Shown here one piece after another: positions 38,650-51,258 of a DNA stretch of 64,000 nt. The stretch lies in the NCBI RefSeq assembly GCF_026210795.1, contig NC_089443.1:4092001-4156000 (forward strand). Direction: 5' to 3'. Position numbers and translations under genes: made by a program. A model generated the notes under the pieces. It searched no databases. It was not told the origin of the DNA and saw only the letters and a program-made list of their open reading frames with translations. The stretch is from Rhizophagus irregularis (lineage: Eukaryota > Glomeromycota > Glomeromycetes > Glomerales > Glomeraceae). Within the stretch, counting starts at the first letter, position 1; every line of letters begins with the position of its first letter.

Positions 38650-40537
38650 ACAGCTTTCACATATACTGAAAATTCTTGTATTTTGTTATCTGCTTGAAGT
38701 GTAGTATTTCAAAGCAGATAACTACCATATTGGAAATCAATTCTAACTTTAAAAGTTGTGGACTTGTGACTTCTTCCGATTGGCTTGTTAACGTCAAATC
38801 AAGAAATAAAGGATATTGGCGGTAGTAAATTTGAGGTACATTTCTATAATACTTGTCTAGTTCTTGAAGAGATAACCTCAAAGCATGAAATGCTCTGGAA
38901 AATAATGACATCATCTTTTCATTATTCTTGAGCTAAATAAGGTGATAGGTCGGGATAAAAAGATCCACTATAGCAGTATCTGAAAGCACAGCACCATATA
39001 CAGTGAAGGTAGGCCCTGAGATCTAGTACTAAGTTATTCACAAATTCAGTAAAGATATATCAATGCAAGTTTATAGATATACCTGCAATATTAACCAAGA
39101 AACATGGCATATTAGTATTAGTATTTTTCTGGTTCTTACAAAATAATAAATAGTATCTACAGTTTTCGAGATAAGCACAGCTGCATAGGATTTGGTCAAA
39201 CATGACTCATTTTTGTATTTAATGTTAATTTTATGATATAAATTGACCGTACCATCAGTACTTTAATTTCTGTCAATCTACTCTACAATCAAGATATTTT
39301 GATAATAAATTATTTGCTTTATTTCGATACTCTTCTTCTTTAGTATAAAATTTAGCCATCTCAAGACAAAAATTATAGGTTATCACTGTGTTCTAGATCT
39401 TCCTCACAGTGATCTTTAAATATACCGAAAATCAAACAATGTAGGATAACAGGTACGGTGTTAGAAGCTGATGGCGGGTGGTGATTGAGACAAATAGCTT
39501 TATTGCGGTTATTAAAATACCATTCTTCAGGTTCTCCAAGTTTTGATGACATTGGTAAAGTATCTAGAAGTTCTGTATATGTCATGCAGGGGCCTGAAAA
39601 TTGTTATGTTAGACAATGATTTATTTTATAATCGACAAATGATTACATACCTTTTATAGTATCTAATATTATAACAGGATTTCTAAGCGAATTTGGTATT
39701 TATCAATGAATTCAACGAAGACTTCTTTAGAGTCAAATTTTACTCTTTTATTCGCAATAATAAAGTTATAATCTATCATTGAGCCTATAGGATCAAAAAG
39801 TTTTTGAAGGCTTTCAAATAATTTAACAAAATCATTCCATATGCTGTTTTTCATAGGAATTACCTTTGATTGATTATATTGGTAGTATATAGCTAGAGAT
39901 AAGAAATAGTACAAGTTATCAAACATTTTCTAGATGAAGAAAAAAAGAGTATATATCTGAAGGTAGTTACTTACCCTTTTCTTCGACTTTAAGTATTTTC
40001 ATTGATTATTAAATAACAAGAATGAAAAGTTAAAACAATGTCTCGTTCACTCGCGTTGATAAAATTTATTACGACTCACTTAGTTACCAGCATCAGGTTG
40101 CTCTATGATAATGCGAATGTATTTTTTGGGCGGGTTTGACAATAAGAAGCAGAAAAGAAAAGCACAAGAATAAGTAAGTATTTGGTATTATTGGCGAAGA
40201 GTTATAACTATCATGCTAACTATATTTGTTATAACTCACCAACGAGAGCAGGCACTCCTATGATAACTTTAACATTGTTTCCTTTGGTGTTTGGAAAGGT
40301 TTTTACAACTGTTAATCCTGAGTTTTCTAATTTGTCTTCATCATTTAATATATCGTTAATAGAAGTGGTCTTAATTTGACTTTGATCAATGTTGACTTTC
40401 CATAGAATGAGTTGATCGAAATCAACCTTAGCAAACTTATTTTGCTTCCTATTCTTGATAATTTCTTTGAGGTCGATAATAAAGTTGTCCCTACCAATAA
40501 GGCACCAAAGTCTGATGGACGTTCCAACTGTAAACAT
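38650..40537 (-). pseudogene. Crinkler-type effector gene, degraded
   Basis: Exon 1 (40537-40240) starts MFTVGTSIRLWCLIGRDNF and has FDQLILWKVNID, with the LWK-type motif that closes the CRN ubiquitin-like header; it ends at a GTGAGT donor. Later frames (39669-39926, 39373-39585, 38657-38914) include a GEPEEWYFNNRNKAICLNHHP segment and a C-terminal FHALRLSLQELDKYYRNV region similar to kinase-linked CRN tails (recalled pattern). I cannot join the exons in one frame. Around 40090 a second RPPKKYIRIIIEQPDAG header end appears, so two copies may be merged. CRN proteins of oomycetes and AM fungi are host-directed effectors. Confidence 0.5.
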
Positions 40538-41056
40538 TTTATACGTTTTTATTTGTATGACAATGGACAAACAGAAAAGAGATCTTTTTTTTTGCAATAT
40601 GGAAATTTGGGATATATATAAGAAATCAATTATCACACAGATTGATCCAACTCATCAGTTGATCAGTTACACAACTGACTTAATAGTCATACCAAATTAC
40701 AAATACCATACTTTACAAATACTTCATATAAAAAAGTGCTAAAATTTGAGATCGTGATGCACGTTACAGTCTCAGGATTTCATAGTTTTGCATATCAAGT
40801 GATGATAAGCGAGAAGAATATTCATGGTATTTTATTAATACATGCGAAAAATAAATACAAATGTTCAGGATATTATGATACATGACGTCTGTGCTAGGAT
40901 CTATTCCTACAATCTAACTAACTATTTGGCATTTACGTAACTTAAAAATTCACCTCGCGTTCTTTACAATATGACTGCTATAAAGTTCATATTTATTAAT
41001 AATGAGAAACTAAAGTTACAAGAATCACAATATAGGAATTTATTAATAATAAATTC

Positions 41057-42733
41057 TTACGCTTTATATCTATCTAGCAAGTTAGAATATTTGAGCTGTT
41101 CTTGTCGAAAAGCTTTCTCTTCTTTTTTGTGTCCTCCTGACTTGCCATTCCGAAGTCAATCAGGTAGATGTCGTCATTGTCATTAATTAAGATGTTTTCC
41201 TCTCGAATGTCATTATGGAGGATGCCATACTTGTGGATTGCTTCTAACCCCTTTAGAGCCTTTGTTCTTTGACGTTTTATTATATTATGCTTGCTCAATA
41301 TAGTACCAACAATGATCATACTGATAACGAAGCTCATACCTCCTCCATAATATCCATAACAGATTAATTTTAAAATGTACTTGCCTTGAATGTCAACGAG
41401 GTCTTTATAAATCTCAACTTCTTTTTGCATTTCTTCCAGAACATATGGTGGGGCCTTCGATAAGTCAACACTCTTCAAAGCAATCGTATTATCACAAAAC
41501 TCACACAGCAGTGTTTTACCACTGCGTCCCTCACCTAGTATACTTTTAAACTTGAAGTCTGTGAAGTTATAATTTTGCTGGTTTACGGGATGTTAGAAGA
41601 TGATTGTTGATTCACGGAAGTTAGTAGTTGGCTTATTGATGAACTGAAAAGCGATTTTGAATGTGATTGAAAAGTACGTGAATTATTGTTCCTTGAACTG
41701 GTACTACTACTTGAGGTTTAAGAGACTTAGAATTCTCTTTTACCCGTCGAGTTAGATAAGCATATGCCTTGAGTACAGGTGGAGATTCAGACTGCAGTGG
41801 AAGAGTTTTTGAGATCCAAAGCTCTCAACATAAGAACCAGTGATTATCATAGTGGTGAGAACATCATATCTAAGTTCATTTCTGCCCATATAATTGTAGA
41901 TTTGTTGAATCACGTCTTTGCATTTACTCGTCTGATAAAACTCAGGAAATGTTTGTTCACCCATATCTTCTAAACATTCTTTCTTTTAGCAAGATCAATG
42001 AACCCACGAGATGACAGGTGAAATCTGGTATGCCAGGAGTGTTAGGAGGTCATTTTGAAAAATCATATTCTGATTCCATAAACCTATTTAACATTATACA
42101 AATGTTGACGTCAATAGCAACATGAACATCCTCCTCATTTAATACCACTTTATCTTGAATAAATTGTGGCCTCTCAAATATCGGTTATTGTTCGAAGCGG
42201 AACTGATTCACTTCCTTGAAAAAGTCACCCCAAAGTTGTACATTTGTCAGAAGGACACCATTAACCTTTGTAGAGTTCTTTGATGTAGTACATTTTGAAG
42301 AATATGTTATGGGTGGTGGAATACATGACAACGCCTCTTTCAAGCTAAGAACCGGAAATGAATACATGTTAATATTACGATGGTAAATGAAAAATTATAG
42401 ACTGTACCAAAGCTCTAGACACTTACGTGGTAATTTTATAATAACATGGATATGTTCTTTGGGAGGTGAGTCTGAAAAGTATTTCAAAATCTTTTTTGTT
42501 GCAAGGAGTTCATCCTCGTCATTGAGTGTGGGATTGCTTAAAAGATCATCCTGATCGTCAGGGATCTTCACATTCCATAGTTTCAAGTCTTTCGCCTTGA
42601 CATTTTCAGGAACATCTATCTCTTTCCTAATAACTTTTTTAAGGTGGCCAACAAGCTGGTCCTTATTAATATCAACAGGAAAAGCGTTTGCGGTCTTATT
42701 TCCTTTGATGAGGCAGAGTAACGTGATAGACAT
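41057..42733 (-). pseudogene. Crinkler header fused to protein kinase, frameshifted
   Basis: Exon 1 (42733-42427) is the CRN header: MSITLLCLIKGNKTANAF, KDLKLWNVKIP, ending HIHVIIKLP before a GTAAGT donor. Exon 2 starts at 42344 after an 82 nt intron (LKEALSCIPPP). The middle (41752-41964) reads IQQIYNYMGRNELRYDVLTT before losing frame. The kinase follows with the glycine loop ILGEGRSGKTLLCEF, the lysine ALKSVDL, the catalytic loop HNDIREENIL and DFG. The last 20 codons need a 1 nt shift (QEQLKYSNLLDRYKA). All kinase catalytic residues are kept although the gene is broken in at least two places. Confidence 0.65.
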
Positions 42734-42856
42734 GTTTTCAGTTTATATAGGATTTTTTGCGAAATGCTATTGGTTCAAAGTGCGGTAAGTGAGAACAAGA
42801 ATTTTATTTGCGAAAAAATACTGATGTGAAAAAATTTGTTTGTGATCAGCCATAAG

Positions 42857-42975
42857 GCCAGTTCATAATTGTTCGATCGGCTTTTTTTGTCATGTTACAC
42901 TAATTTCATGATCAAAGTTCAAGGTTTGATAAACATAAGGCACCAAATATCCCGTTCAACCAATTATGAACTGGC
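42857..42975. mobile_element. Short MITE-like inverted repeat
   Basis: GCCAGTTCATAATTG at the left and its inverse CAATTATGAACTGGC at the right. No interior coding; the 42869-43075 ORF overlaps it and is rejected. Confidence 0.6.
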
Positions 42976-43179
42976 AACAATCGAATCACTGCGCCTCCCT
43001 AACTGTAAAGACTATTCACACTTATCACCTGACATAGTGTTACGTTTTTATATAGACGAAAATAGTAATTTTTAAAAGCTATTTTTATAATTTTTTGCTG
43101 TGCCACGCTACGGCTTAACCTGTCTCAGATTTTAGTATAAATTATTTGATCAGTTTTATCAGAGTTTATCAGTCTTTTC

Positions 43180-43664
43180 ATGATGTATTTAAAACAAAAT
43201 TCACTTAAAAATAGAAGTGATTATTTTCTTCCGATTAGAGAATTAAATAAAATGAATCAATTAACTTGTTGTAAACTTATGTTCGGTATTTCACTCCTTA
43301 TAATTTTGAACGGTGTTACAATCCTTGCATTCTTTAATTATTCATTGGGATTAAAGAACCAACAAGTGCAATTGGAAATCAATTCTGGTAACGCTATACA
43401 GGAGACTCATAAATTAAAAATGGAAATTAAGAAATTAGAAACAGAAATTGAACGATTAACTCAGGTAATTATAATCTGAAAAGTTTATACATCAGAAGTC
43501 AAAAATTAAGTAAACAAAATCTTTTGCAGACTTTCGCGCAGACAACGGGAAATTTGTTTCAACTTTATGCAAACCCAAACCTAAGATTGTTTTTCACACC
43601 TCCATTTGCGAATCAGCCTCACGAACAACCTGAAGCACCTCAAGGAAAGAACGTTGATTCATAA
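43180..43664 (+). CDS. Small membrane-anchored coiled-coil protein (two exons)
   Basis: Exons 43180-43464 and 43530-43664 with a 65 nt GT-AG intron (GTAATT ... TTGCAG) give 139 residues in one open frame. Near residue 30-55 is a single membrane segment (LMFGISLLIILNGVTILAFF), then a coiled coil (NQQVQLEINSGNAI ... KKLETEIERLTQ), then a Pro/Asn-rich tail (FFTPPFANQPHEQPEAPQG). This looks like an intact gene between broken effector genes. No family recognised. A tail-out or tail-in topology cannot be decided. The second in-frame ATG (43252) is an alternative start. Confidence 0.6.
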
Positions 43665-44164
43665 AAAAAATAGGTCGTAAACAGTACTGCGAGGGATAGC
43701 GCTTATTTGCTTCTTTTTGATTATTTCAATTAGGTTTTCTATTGCTACTTAACTAGTGATGTTTTATTTTTACTGAATAAATAAAGAAAAATTTACATGT
43801 GATGCACATTTAGCTTTATTGTATACATTAATTTTATTGTGAAACGATAACATGTAAATTTCTAAAATAATAAAACACGGAAAATTCAGAAGGGTGATCA
43901 CACTTGAGTAAAAATTTTGTGGTATTGAAAGTTGAAACCCAGTGCATAATCCTACTTCGGGAGAGATTGCCTGAAATGAAATATGGTTGCTTTCCCAGCT
44001 TGAACGCTTATTGCCTCTCCAGTTGGTCTTGGTTGATAGATGAACCTGTTAGAGTGCTTTGCTTCCCATGTAGCGTAACTTTTCATAACACTGATCACTT
44101 TTCCAAGAAAAATTTTCATGATACAACACAAAAAAGTAAATACAAAGGAGGTCACCGATCCATA

Positions 44165-45310
44165 TTATTTTTTGATAATTTTTTTGATCCTAGCCCTCTT
44201 ACTATCAGGAGAACTATCTACACTAACTCTATCTTTTAACAACCCTACAATGATGCCAATTACCCTTTTCACATTACTACGAAGTAGTTCAGGACTATCT
44301 TTGATGGAGGATTTCGTGAGGTTAATCTGGTACTCACTACCGCTCGTACAATAAATACCATCCGGAGTGTATATAATAAAGTGCCACTCTGTACTTGTGG
44401 TCACAATACCATAGATATAGTCAAAATAGTCATTCCCGAATGCTTGATCTGCAGTTCGTTTTTTCTTATTTGTTTGAAATGCACTCTCGAGTTGCGCCAG
44501 ACTCTAAGAAATAAAATGCATTAATGTTATTGAAACTTCTAAAACATGAGTCAAGTATTAGACTTACCTGAGCATAACCAATCTTAATATTGCGTGGCTT
44601 CCCTTTGGTAATACAGAGGAGGTCTTCCAGACTTTGATTGCGTAGTCTACTCTGCCTGTTGCATCCTCACCGGATATATCTTTCTGTAAAACTATAAATA
44701 TATCTTGGGAGGTAAGTTTTTTAGCTATAGCGATGGATGCATGGAGAATCGATGAAATAAATTCACAGCGCGTCGCCTCGTTGGCGTCGGTCATGGTTTC
44801 CACATTTGAAAGTTTTAATATAATGTCTTCCATACAGTGTTCGAATGCCTTATCATCATCATTGATCTCCTCGAAGACTACAAAGAAAAATAAAGTTAAC
44901 ATGGCTATCTAGTTAGTTTCGAAAATTAATTAATTACTTACCAGGAGTAAACTGCTTGATGTTTATTATGTCTTCCCCATTGACCTTATTTTTACGAGAG
45001 TTTTAAGCGAGGAATAGTTCCTTATTTTTTGGCCAAGAACTTCAATGATTTCTGCGAGAACTGTTGCTGGACCTAAAGCGAAGCCAATACTGCGAAAGTC
45101 CTCTTTAGTTAACTTGAGAAAGGCAAGACCAGTAATTTCTTCCTTGCGTAAAATTTTAAAGTGAGTCTCCTTGAGCTTCAGGTCTTTCCTCCCCAAATAA
45201 TCGATAAGCTCCTCTGTATTAAAATCCTTAACCACGTCCGACATTGTTCTAGTGGAAATTTCTTCCGTTATTGAGCTTGGAGAAGAAGGTGTAGAGGCTT
45301 GTGAAGACAT
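44165..45310 (-). pseudogene. SAM-domain, Crinkler-associated family protein, frameshifted
   Basis: Exon 1 starts MSSQASTPSS and holds a SAM domain (FNTEELIDYLGRKDLKLKE ... ITGLAFLKLTKEDFRSIGF). After a 1 nt shift near 44985 it continues NKVNGEDIINIKQFTP to a GTAAGT donor at 44941. Exon 2 (from 44879) gives FEEINDDDKAFEHCMEDI, TRCEFISSILHASIAIAKK and GRVDYAIK. A second shift near 44630 is needed for SLEDLLCITKGKPRNIKIGYAQ. The last exon (about 44506-44165) is SLAQLESAFQTNKKKRTADQ to RARIKKIIKK. This order is familiar from multicopy Rhizophagus SAM proteins (memory). Two frameshifts argue for a pseudogene. Confidence 0.65.
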
Positions 45311-45622
45311 GGTTTTTATATATGTAAGTTTGTGCTTGCGAAAAAATTTATGCACCCGACAGCAGTTACAGGTAAAGATGGTTTATGGATATAAAAGTAT
45401 TTTTGGTTTCCGAAGTAAAGCGCTCGGGTAGAAATGATAGATTTTTTTGTATCGATTCATAATGCACTTGTAGTACAGGATTGTCAGGCGATTATATTAC
45501 ATCATTACACGTGATATTTTTCAAGATTTATAATATATGCTTTATTTAAAAAATAAAAAAAACCTTGCCGGAAGCCGGCCTACATTACATAAAAATTTGT
45601 GACTATATCGCTATTCATTTCA

Positions 45623-46069
45623 TTACTGGGGTGTTTTAATATCTAAATAAATTATAATATGAATATCTTTTTCAGAAGGTTGCTTGGGAAAATGATCAAG
45701 AATATTGAGCATTGGAAACAGCGCCTGTACTTCATCCTGTCTCCCAATATTCACGCTTATCATCACTCCTTCAGCATTAACCGATGCTAGCACTTTATCT
45801 GAATTTAAGGGAATTGCACGGACTACAAATTCAGTAATTGGAATATTATCAAATCGGGGAGTATATATGTTCTTTTTTAATTTGTGATCTGGGAGAATGG
45901 ACGAATTCATTGTTGTTAATTTTGATTGTAAGTTGTGTAATTCTCCCAACTGAATCGCTAGGAACAACAAGACAATTAAGCCTGATTTCTGGCATTTTGC
46001 TTGCCTAAATATTAATGTCCATAGTGAATAAAGTTTCGTTCGTACAGATGCAATAATCCTTTGAAACAT
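45623..46069 (-). CDS. Crinkler-like single-exon protein
   Basis: 148-aa frame. After a hydrophobic N-terminal segment (SGLIVLLFLAIQLGELH) comes IYTPRFDNIPITEFVVRAIPL and EVQALFPMLNILDHFPKQPSEKDIHIIIYLD. The end resembles the header end of the kinase-CRN at 42430 (LKYFSDSPPKEHIHVIIKLP). It may be a degenerate CRN header without its effector domain. The ORF lies immediately beside the repeat block at 46130, so a truncated 3' part is possible. Confidence 0.45.
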   Translation of the reverse strand: MFQRIIASVRTKLYSLWTLIFRQAKCQKSGLIVLLFLAIQLGELHNLQSKLTTMNSSILPDHKLKKNIYTPRFDNIPITEFVVRAIPLNSDKVLASVNAEGVMISVNIGRQDEVQALFPMLNILDHFPKQPSEKDIHIIIYLDIKTPQ

Positions 46070-46455
46070 TTTTTTTCTAAAAATATACTATCTACAAGTT
46101 AGTAATTTATACTTATAGAATGGATCTTTTATATCTGGATAAAAGCTGTGGATTATTATTATTATTTTTTTTCTTTTTCAGAACATAGCAAAAAATTTTT
46201 TTCTTTTTTTCGAATAATGGGAATACCCAAATAAATTTCGAGAGGTCTCTCACTTAAGTAGATAGATATTAATATATATACAATAAGATATTAGACATGT
46301 GTTTAGTATCAGTTCTATTTTCAGTATTGAAGTATTTTTCTTCTGGATGATCTCCCAATTACGATAAAAAATTTATTTTGGAAATTGGTAGTTAAGAGAA
46401 AATCCATTTCAATTTGTACTGGAAATTTCAATTTTATGCAAGATAGTTGGTTAAT

Positions 46456-46493
46456 AGTATTACTGTGTCGTTAAGCGTTAAGACAAGTATATT
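46456..46493 (+). other. Hypervariable core, group I, copy 3 (38 nt)
   Basis: Same borders as 288-317 and 1821-1862; the core includes CTGTGTCGTTAAGCG, which is absent from the others. Confidence 0.6.
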
Positions 46494-47266
46494 ATTAATA
46501 GACATCTGTTTAGTATCAGTTCTATTTCAGTATTGAAGTTTTCTTCTAAATGATCTATCAAGTTTTGTTTATGATAGAAAAAATTTTTTTTATTTGTTAA
46601 ATAAAAAATATATATTAATTTCTTCGATTGTATTAATTGTAAACCTGTAATAAATGAAATTTTTGATTTGTCAATTATCGCCGCGTTCAAAATAAATTTA
46701 TCTACCGATAATTGGTGTACAATAGAACGAACCCTCTAATGGAAACATTTTTTGAGATTAGCTTATCAGGGTTAGTAATTTTCAAAAGTACATGACTACA
46801 TGTAACAGTTACGTAACTGGTTTCATAAGATTCATATGCTTGGCTGTATCAGATAAAAAAAATACTCTACTCTTTACTCCTCTACTCCCGCTTCACTCTT
46901 CTACTCCTTCACTCCTCTACTCCTACTCTTAACTCACCACTTGAATAATAACAACATTTCACACTCTTTTTTTAAAATGCTTTTAATATTTAACTTAGTA
47001 CATGAAGAGTTAATAGAGTTAAAGTTATAATATTTGCTTAAATCAATCAAATGGATAATTTTTTAAATTTTTTATTGTAAGTAATAGAAGTAATAGTATA
47101 CAAAAAGTATTTGAGTTTACGTGATCTTGAGTGTTTTGTGCACGTTGATCCTGTACGAAAAATTATTTATTTCAAATAATTTATTTTTTTATTTTTATTT
47201 ATTTATTCGTCTTTTTTTCTTATGAGTAGCCAACTAAAAGAAATATAACGTATATAGTCGGTTAAT

Positions 47267-47296
47267 TATGATTGTCACTAATGATATTATCATTTA
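47267..47296 (+). other. Hypervariable core, group II, copy 3 (30 nt)
   Basis: Same borders as 1115-1158; core unrelated except for the first bases. Confidence 0.6.
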
Positions 47297-48103
47297 ATTA
47301 ATAGACTTTACAATAGAAATTTGGTAAGTTTATTTATTTATTTATTTTTGTTTTTTTATTAGCCAACTAAAAGAAATATAATATATATTAGTCGGTTAAT
47401 TACTTGTTAATCTGGTTTCTAAGATAGCTGATAACGATAATTAATATATTTTTTAATTAATTGAATACCAATAGAAATTATCAAGATTCGAGAAGTTCTC
47501 ATAAGTTGGTTAATAAGAAATATGACGCAAATAGTTGCGACAAAGCAAGATATAACATAAGTGATTAGTAATTAATGATAAATCGATAAAACAAATATTA
47601 ATTAAAAAGATTTAAGAGGTTTCTCTTATGTTGGTTAATAATATATTTATAATATTTGTATTAATAGACATCTTTTTTTAAGTACTAATCCTATTTTCTT
47701 TTTTCTTTTTTGTAGTACAGATTAATCGACCCTCTTGAGTTTTTTGCGTTAAAAATTTGTTGAAATAAAATAAAATTTATTTTCTCAATTGTTTTTCAAA
47801 AATCTTAAACGAAATTTTAACTGCTGATGAACAAGATGGAAAATTTATTTTGGTATGATAAACCAAAAAAAAAGATATTTTACGTGAAAATTTAATTATT
47901 TTAATAGTCAAGTTTGTCCACTATCAAAAGTTCCAAAAATATAAAAATATAAAAACTACAATTATAAACGATATGATGAAGTTTAATGAGCAGCAAACAA
48001 ACGTTAATTGTATGATTTTATATTATGAGAATACAATATTTTTTTTTTTACCCTTTATTATGATGGTCGGTTACTTCAGTTTATTAAAGCGGGTATTACT
48101 TAC

Positions 48104-48365
48104 TTATGCAATACTATTTAAAAATTCATCGAAGACACGACGGCATTCAGTAATATTCCGTGCGAATTTTCTGAGGTCCCAGTCAATAGGGCCGATGGAA
48201 TCCCATGTGGGTGTCATAAGAGAGTCAAAAACTCGAGTTGGGTTGATTTCTAACGGCGGCAGCAAGCGCGCCATATTGGTTAAATCATCGCTAAGGTCAT
48301 TGAAAGTATCGCCACTATGACTTTTGACTTTGTGGAATTTGACGTTCAAATTTTTTGACGCTATG
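48104..48365 (-). pseudogene. RNase H C-terminal fragment of a retroelement
   Basis: The 81-aa frame reads VKFHKVKSHSGDTFNDLSDDL, matching the last RNase H motif (KV.SHSG...ND..D). Then come LLPPLEINPTRVFDSL and RKFARNITECRRVFDEFLN. The sequence interrupts the AT-rich repeat: compare 3470-3490 with 48105-48120. It is not the same LINE as copy A or B. Confidence 0.65.
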
Positions 48366-48889
48366 GTATGGTGAATTAATTTCCATGCTAAATACTGTAA
48401 CTACTGAGGCCCGTTCGCTAAAATAAAGCGCCGGTAGATCATATGATGATTATGTTTAAACGCACATGACATCCAATGTAATGGTTACACCGATTTCATA
48501 TGTTTGTATAACTATGTGTAGGTTGAACTTGGAATTTTTTCTCAACCGGAAAAAAACTCTCCTCTACTTCCGCTTACTCCTCTATATTCCTTTACTCCTT
48601 TCTATCCCTCTATTAAATTCTTTATATTTCCTACTTCTCCTCTTTCACTCTTTTTTAAGTACTAATATATTTTAAATGACTAAATATGAGAAGTGTCGGC
48701 ATTAAACATGTAGGGTTTATTTTATTTGTATAAAAGGTATATTTTTACATAAAAATTTTTTTTTTTTATTTTTTGTCATTTGTTATATTAAACTGAAATC
48801 TTACCGTAACCACTCATATTATTCGCAGTTCACGTGATCTGGGAATTTTGTGCGCGTGACTACATGAATTACGTAGGTAGTTGGTTAAT

Positions 48890-48896
48890 CAGAGTA
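48890..48896 (+). other. Hypervariable core, group III, copy 1 (7 nt)
   Basis: Left border TGAATTACGTAGGTAGTTGGTTAAT, right border ATTAATAGGCTATCTAC. The core is only 7 nt against 24 nt at 54021-54044. Confidence 0.55.
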
Positions 48897-49308
48897 ATTA
48901 ATAGGCTATCTACAAGTTAGTAATTTATACTTATAGAATGGATCTTTTATATCTGGATAAAAGCTATGGATTATTATTATTATTATTATTTCTTTTTCAG
49001 AACATAGCAAAAAATTTTTTTCTTTTTTTCGAATAATGGGAATACCCAAATAAATTTCGAGAGGTCTCCCATGTTCACGACTTAAGTAGATAGATAGTTA
49101 ATATATATATATGATATATATGTTATATTCAATAAGATATTAGACATGTGTTTAGTATCAGTTCTATTTTCAGTATTGAAGTATTTTTCTTCTGGATGAT
49201 CTCTCAATTACGATAAAAAATTTATTTTGGAAATTGATAGTTATGAGAAAATCCATTTCAATTTGTACTGGAAACTTCAATTTTATACTAAATAGATAGT
49301 TGGTTAAT

Positions 49309-49351
49309 AGTAAAATTACTTAGTAACTCTATTGCAGTTAAGTATATTACT
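49309..49351 (+). other. Hypervariable core, group I, copy 4 (43 nt)
   Basis: Same borders as the other group I sites, with partial likeness to copy 2 at its start only. Confidence 0.55.
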
Positions 49352-50500
49352 ATTAATAGACATCTGTTTAGTATCAGTTCTATTTCAGTATTGAAGTTTT
49401 TTTCTTCTGGATGATCTCTCAATTACGATAAAAAATTTATTTTGGAAATTAGGCAGTTATGGGGAAATCCATATCAATTTGTACTGGAAACTTTAATTTT
49501 ATGTAAAATCGTCAAGATCAGTATATTGACATCTGTTTAGTATCAGTTCTATTTCAGTATTGAAGTTTTCTTCTGAATGATCTATCAAGTTTTGTTTATG
49601 ATAGAAAAAATTTTTTTATTAGTTAAATAAAAAATATATATTAATTTCTTCGATTGTATTAATTGTAAACCTATAATGAATGATTTGTCAATTATCGCCG
49701 CGTTCAAAAATAAAATCCCGAATGGACATTTTCCCGAGTAACACCTTTTTCCGACATGACATTATCCCGAAAGACAAAATATTTTCCCGAAATCAAATTA
49801 CGAAAAATGATTCACAAAAATACTTGATTTAACTGCAAAAAAAAAAAATAAAAATAAAAATGAAATTTTTTGATATAATAAATAAATTAATGGAAAAATT
49901 AAATTTTATGTTTATTATATTTATCTAATTTACTTTTTGTGTAATACTATTTTCTTAATTTTTTTTTATTAAATAAAAAATGAATTCATTATTTTACAAT
50001 TATTACATTTTATCACGTAATTTATCTTAATTGAGACAATTTTTTTTTTTAAACACAATTACAATTTCATATATTAAACATATTAAATTAAAATTACGTA
50101 ATTTATTTTTTATTTAAAAAGATCCGGACTAAAAAAGAGACTGAAAAAGATTTTAAAATCAACAATCGAATAGCTACGGTAATCGATCTGGCCGAAAATG
50201 AAACATGATTAATAAGCTTTTTTTGAGTTAATTAGAAAAAAAAAATCCAATTAAAAATTTCATTAACCGGAACTGTATTAGCGATGAAATCTCTCAGATT
50301 GGCCATCGGAACGTTGGCCATCGGAACGTACACATGACCGACAGCTGCACAATTTAAAATTATTTATATAGGTTAAACGTAACGGTTACACATGAATTTT
50401 TTAACAATTACTTTCTAAATATTATTTGTCAAAAACAATATTTTATTATCAATAAAACTTAATTTTAAAAAATTTAAAATTTGCGATTTATAATGTATTA

Positions 50501-50973
50501 CAGTCAGAACACGATATAACGATTCGTGATAAACCGATTTTAGCCTATAACGAACTTTTTTCTCAAACCAAAACCGTCTATATTAAATTTTATCACTATA
50601 TACCGATTTTATTATTATATATAACGAAGTCTGATCATAAACCAGTCATATGTATTTATTCGCGATAAGCCGATTACCACCTAACTCCGGTCAGAATTAA
50701 CTTATTCCCGGCTGGCACTATGCAGCAGCAGATCACCTGACATTTATGCCTTAATTTTGGAATTTAATAATTCCTGTATATTAATAATAAACAAATTAGC
50801 ACAGCATGTAATACAATTAAAATCATTTTTTTTATTAATAAAAATTTGGTATACCGAATTTTTATATTTTTTACTATATAATCGGTATATTAAGAATATT
50901 TGATTTATCGAATATCCGATATAACGATCCAAAATTGCCTAACCGGAGGGTTCGTTATATCGAGTTCTGACTG
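50501..50973. mobile_element. pogo/Tigger-like MITE
   Basis: CAGTCAGAACACGATATAAC at the left, the inverse of GTTATATCGAGTTCTGACTG at the right, with TA on both sides (50499-50500, 50974-50975). No transposase. Confidence 0.85.
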
Positions 50974-51018
50974 TACTGTATATCACGAAATTTATCGAAT
51001 TATTTACATTTTCCGTGA

Positions 51019-51258
51019 ATGGATCCGTGGAAGGCTCATTTTTATGGAGTTTTAGAAATAATAGATAAAATTTTTTATAAAGGCAACTTTTCAAATATTG
51101 AGAAATTATCATTTCAATTTTACAGAAGAATCCGTGAGATACTTAAAAAAGAAGAAATCACTATAAAACGTAATAATTCACTGCTAATTCACTTTATAGA
51201 TGATGAAATAAGAGATAATTCTAATTTAACCATGAATTATATAGAAACTTTTATTTAA
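51019..51258 (+). other. Small ORF of uncertain status in the ATCCCGA element
   Basis: 79 residues starting MDPWKAHFYGVLEIIDKIFY, lysine- and isoleucine-rich. An ATG in a long AT-rich stretch makes a frame this long slightly unusual, but there is no domain, no intron and no homolog I know. It could be a remnant of the element's own gene. Confidence 0.25.

Larger units (their letters stand above)
46130..49714. repeat. AT-rich repeat block, copies of the 1-3700 family
   Basis: 46200-48110 follows the order of 1533-3470, including the pyrimidine tract at 46863. From about 48366 a related family (AAACGCACATGACATCCAATG ... TGTGTAGGTTG) begins, and part of the first family restarts at 49030. The 48115-48365 stretch is a foreign fragment. 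No genes. Confidence 0.8.

Noticed and set aside
42869-43075. 68-aa ORF
   Set aside because: Overlaps the MITE arms at 42857-42975 and has no supporting motif.
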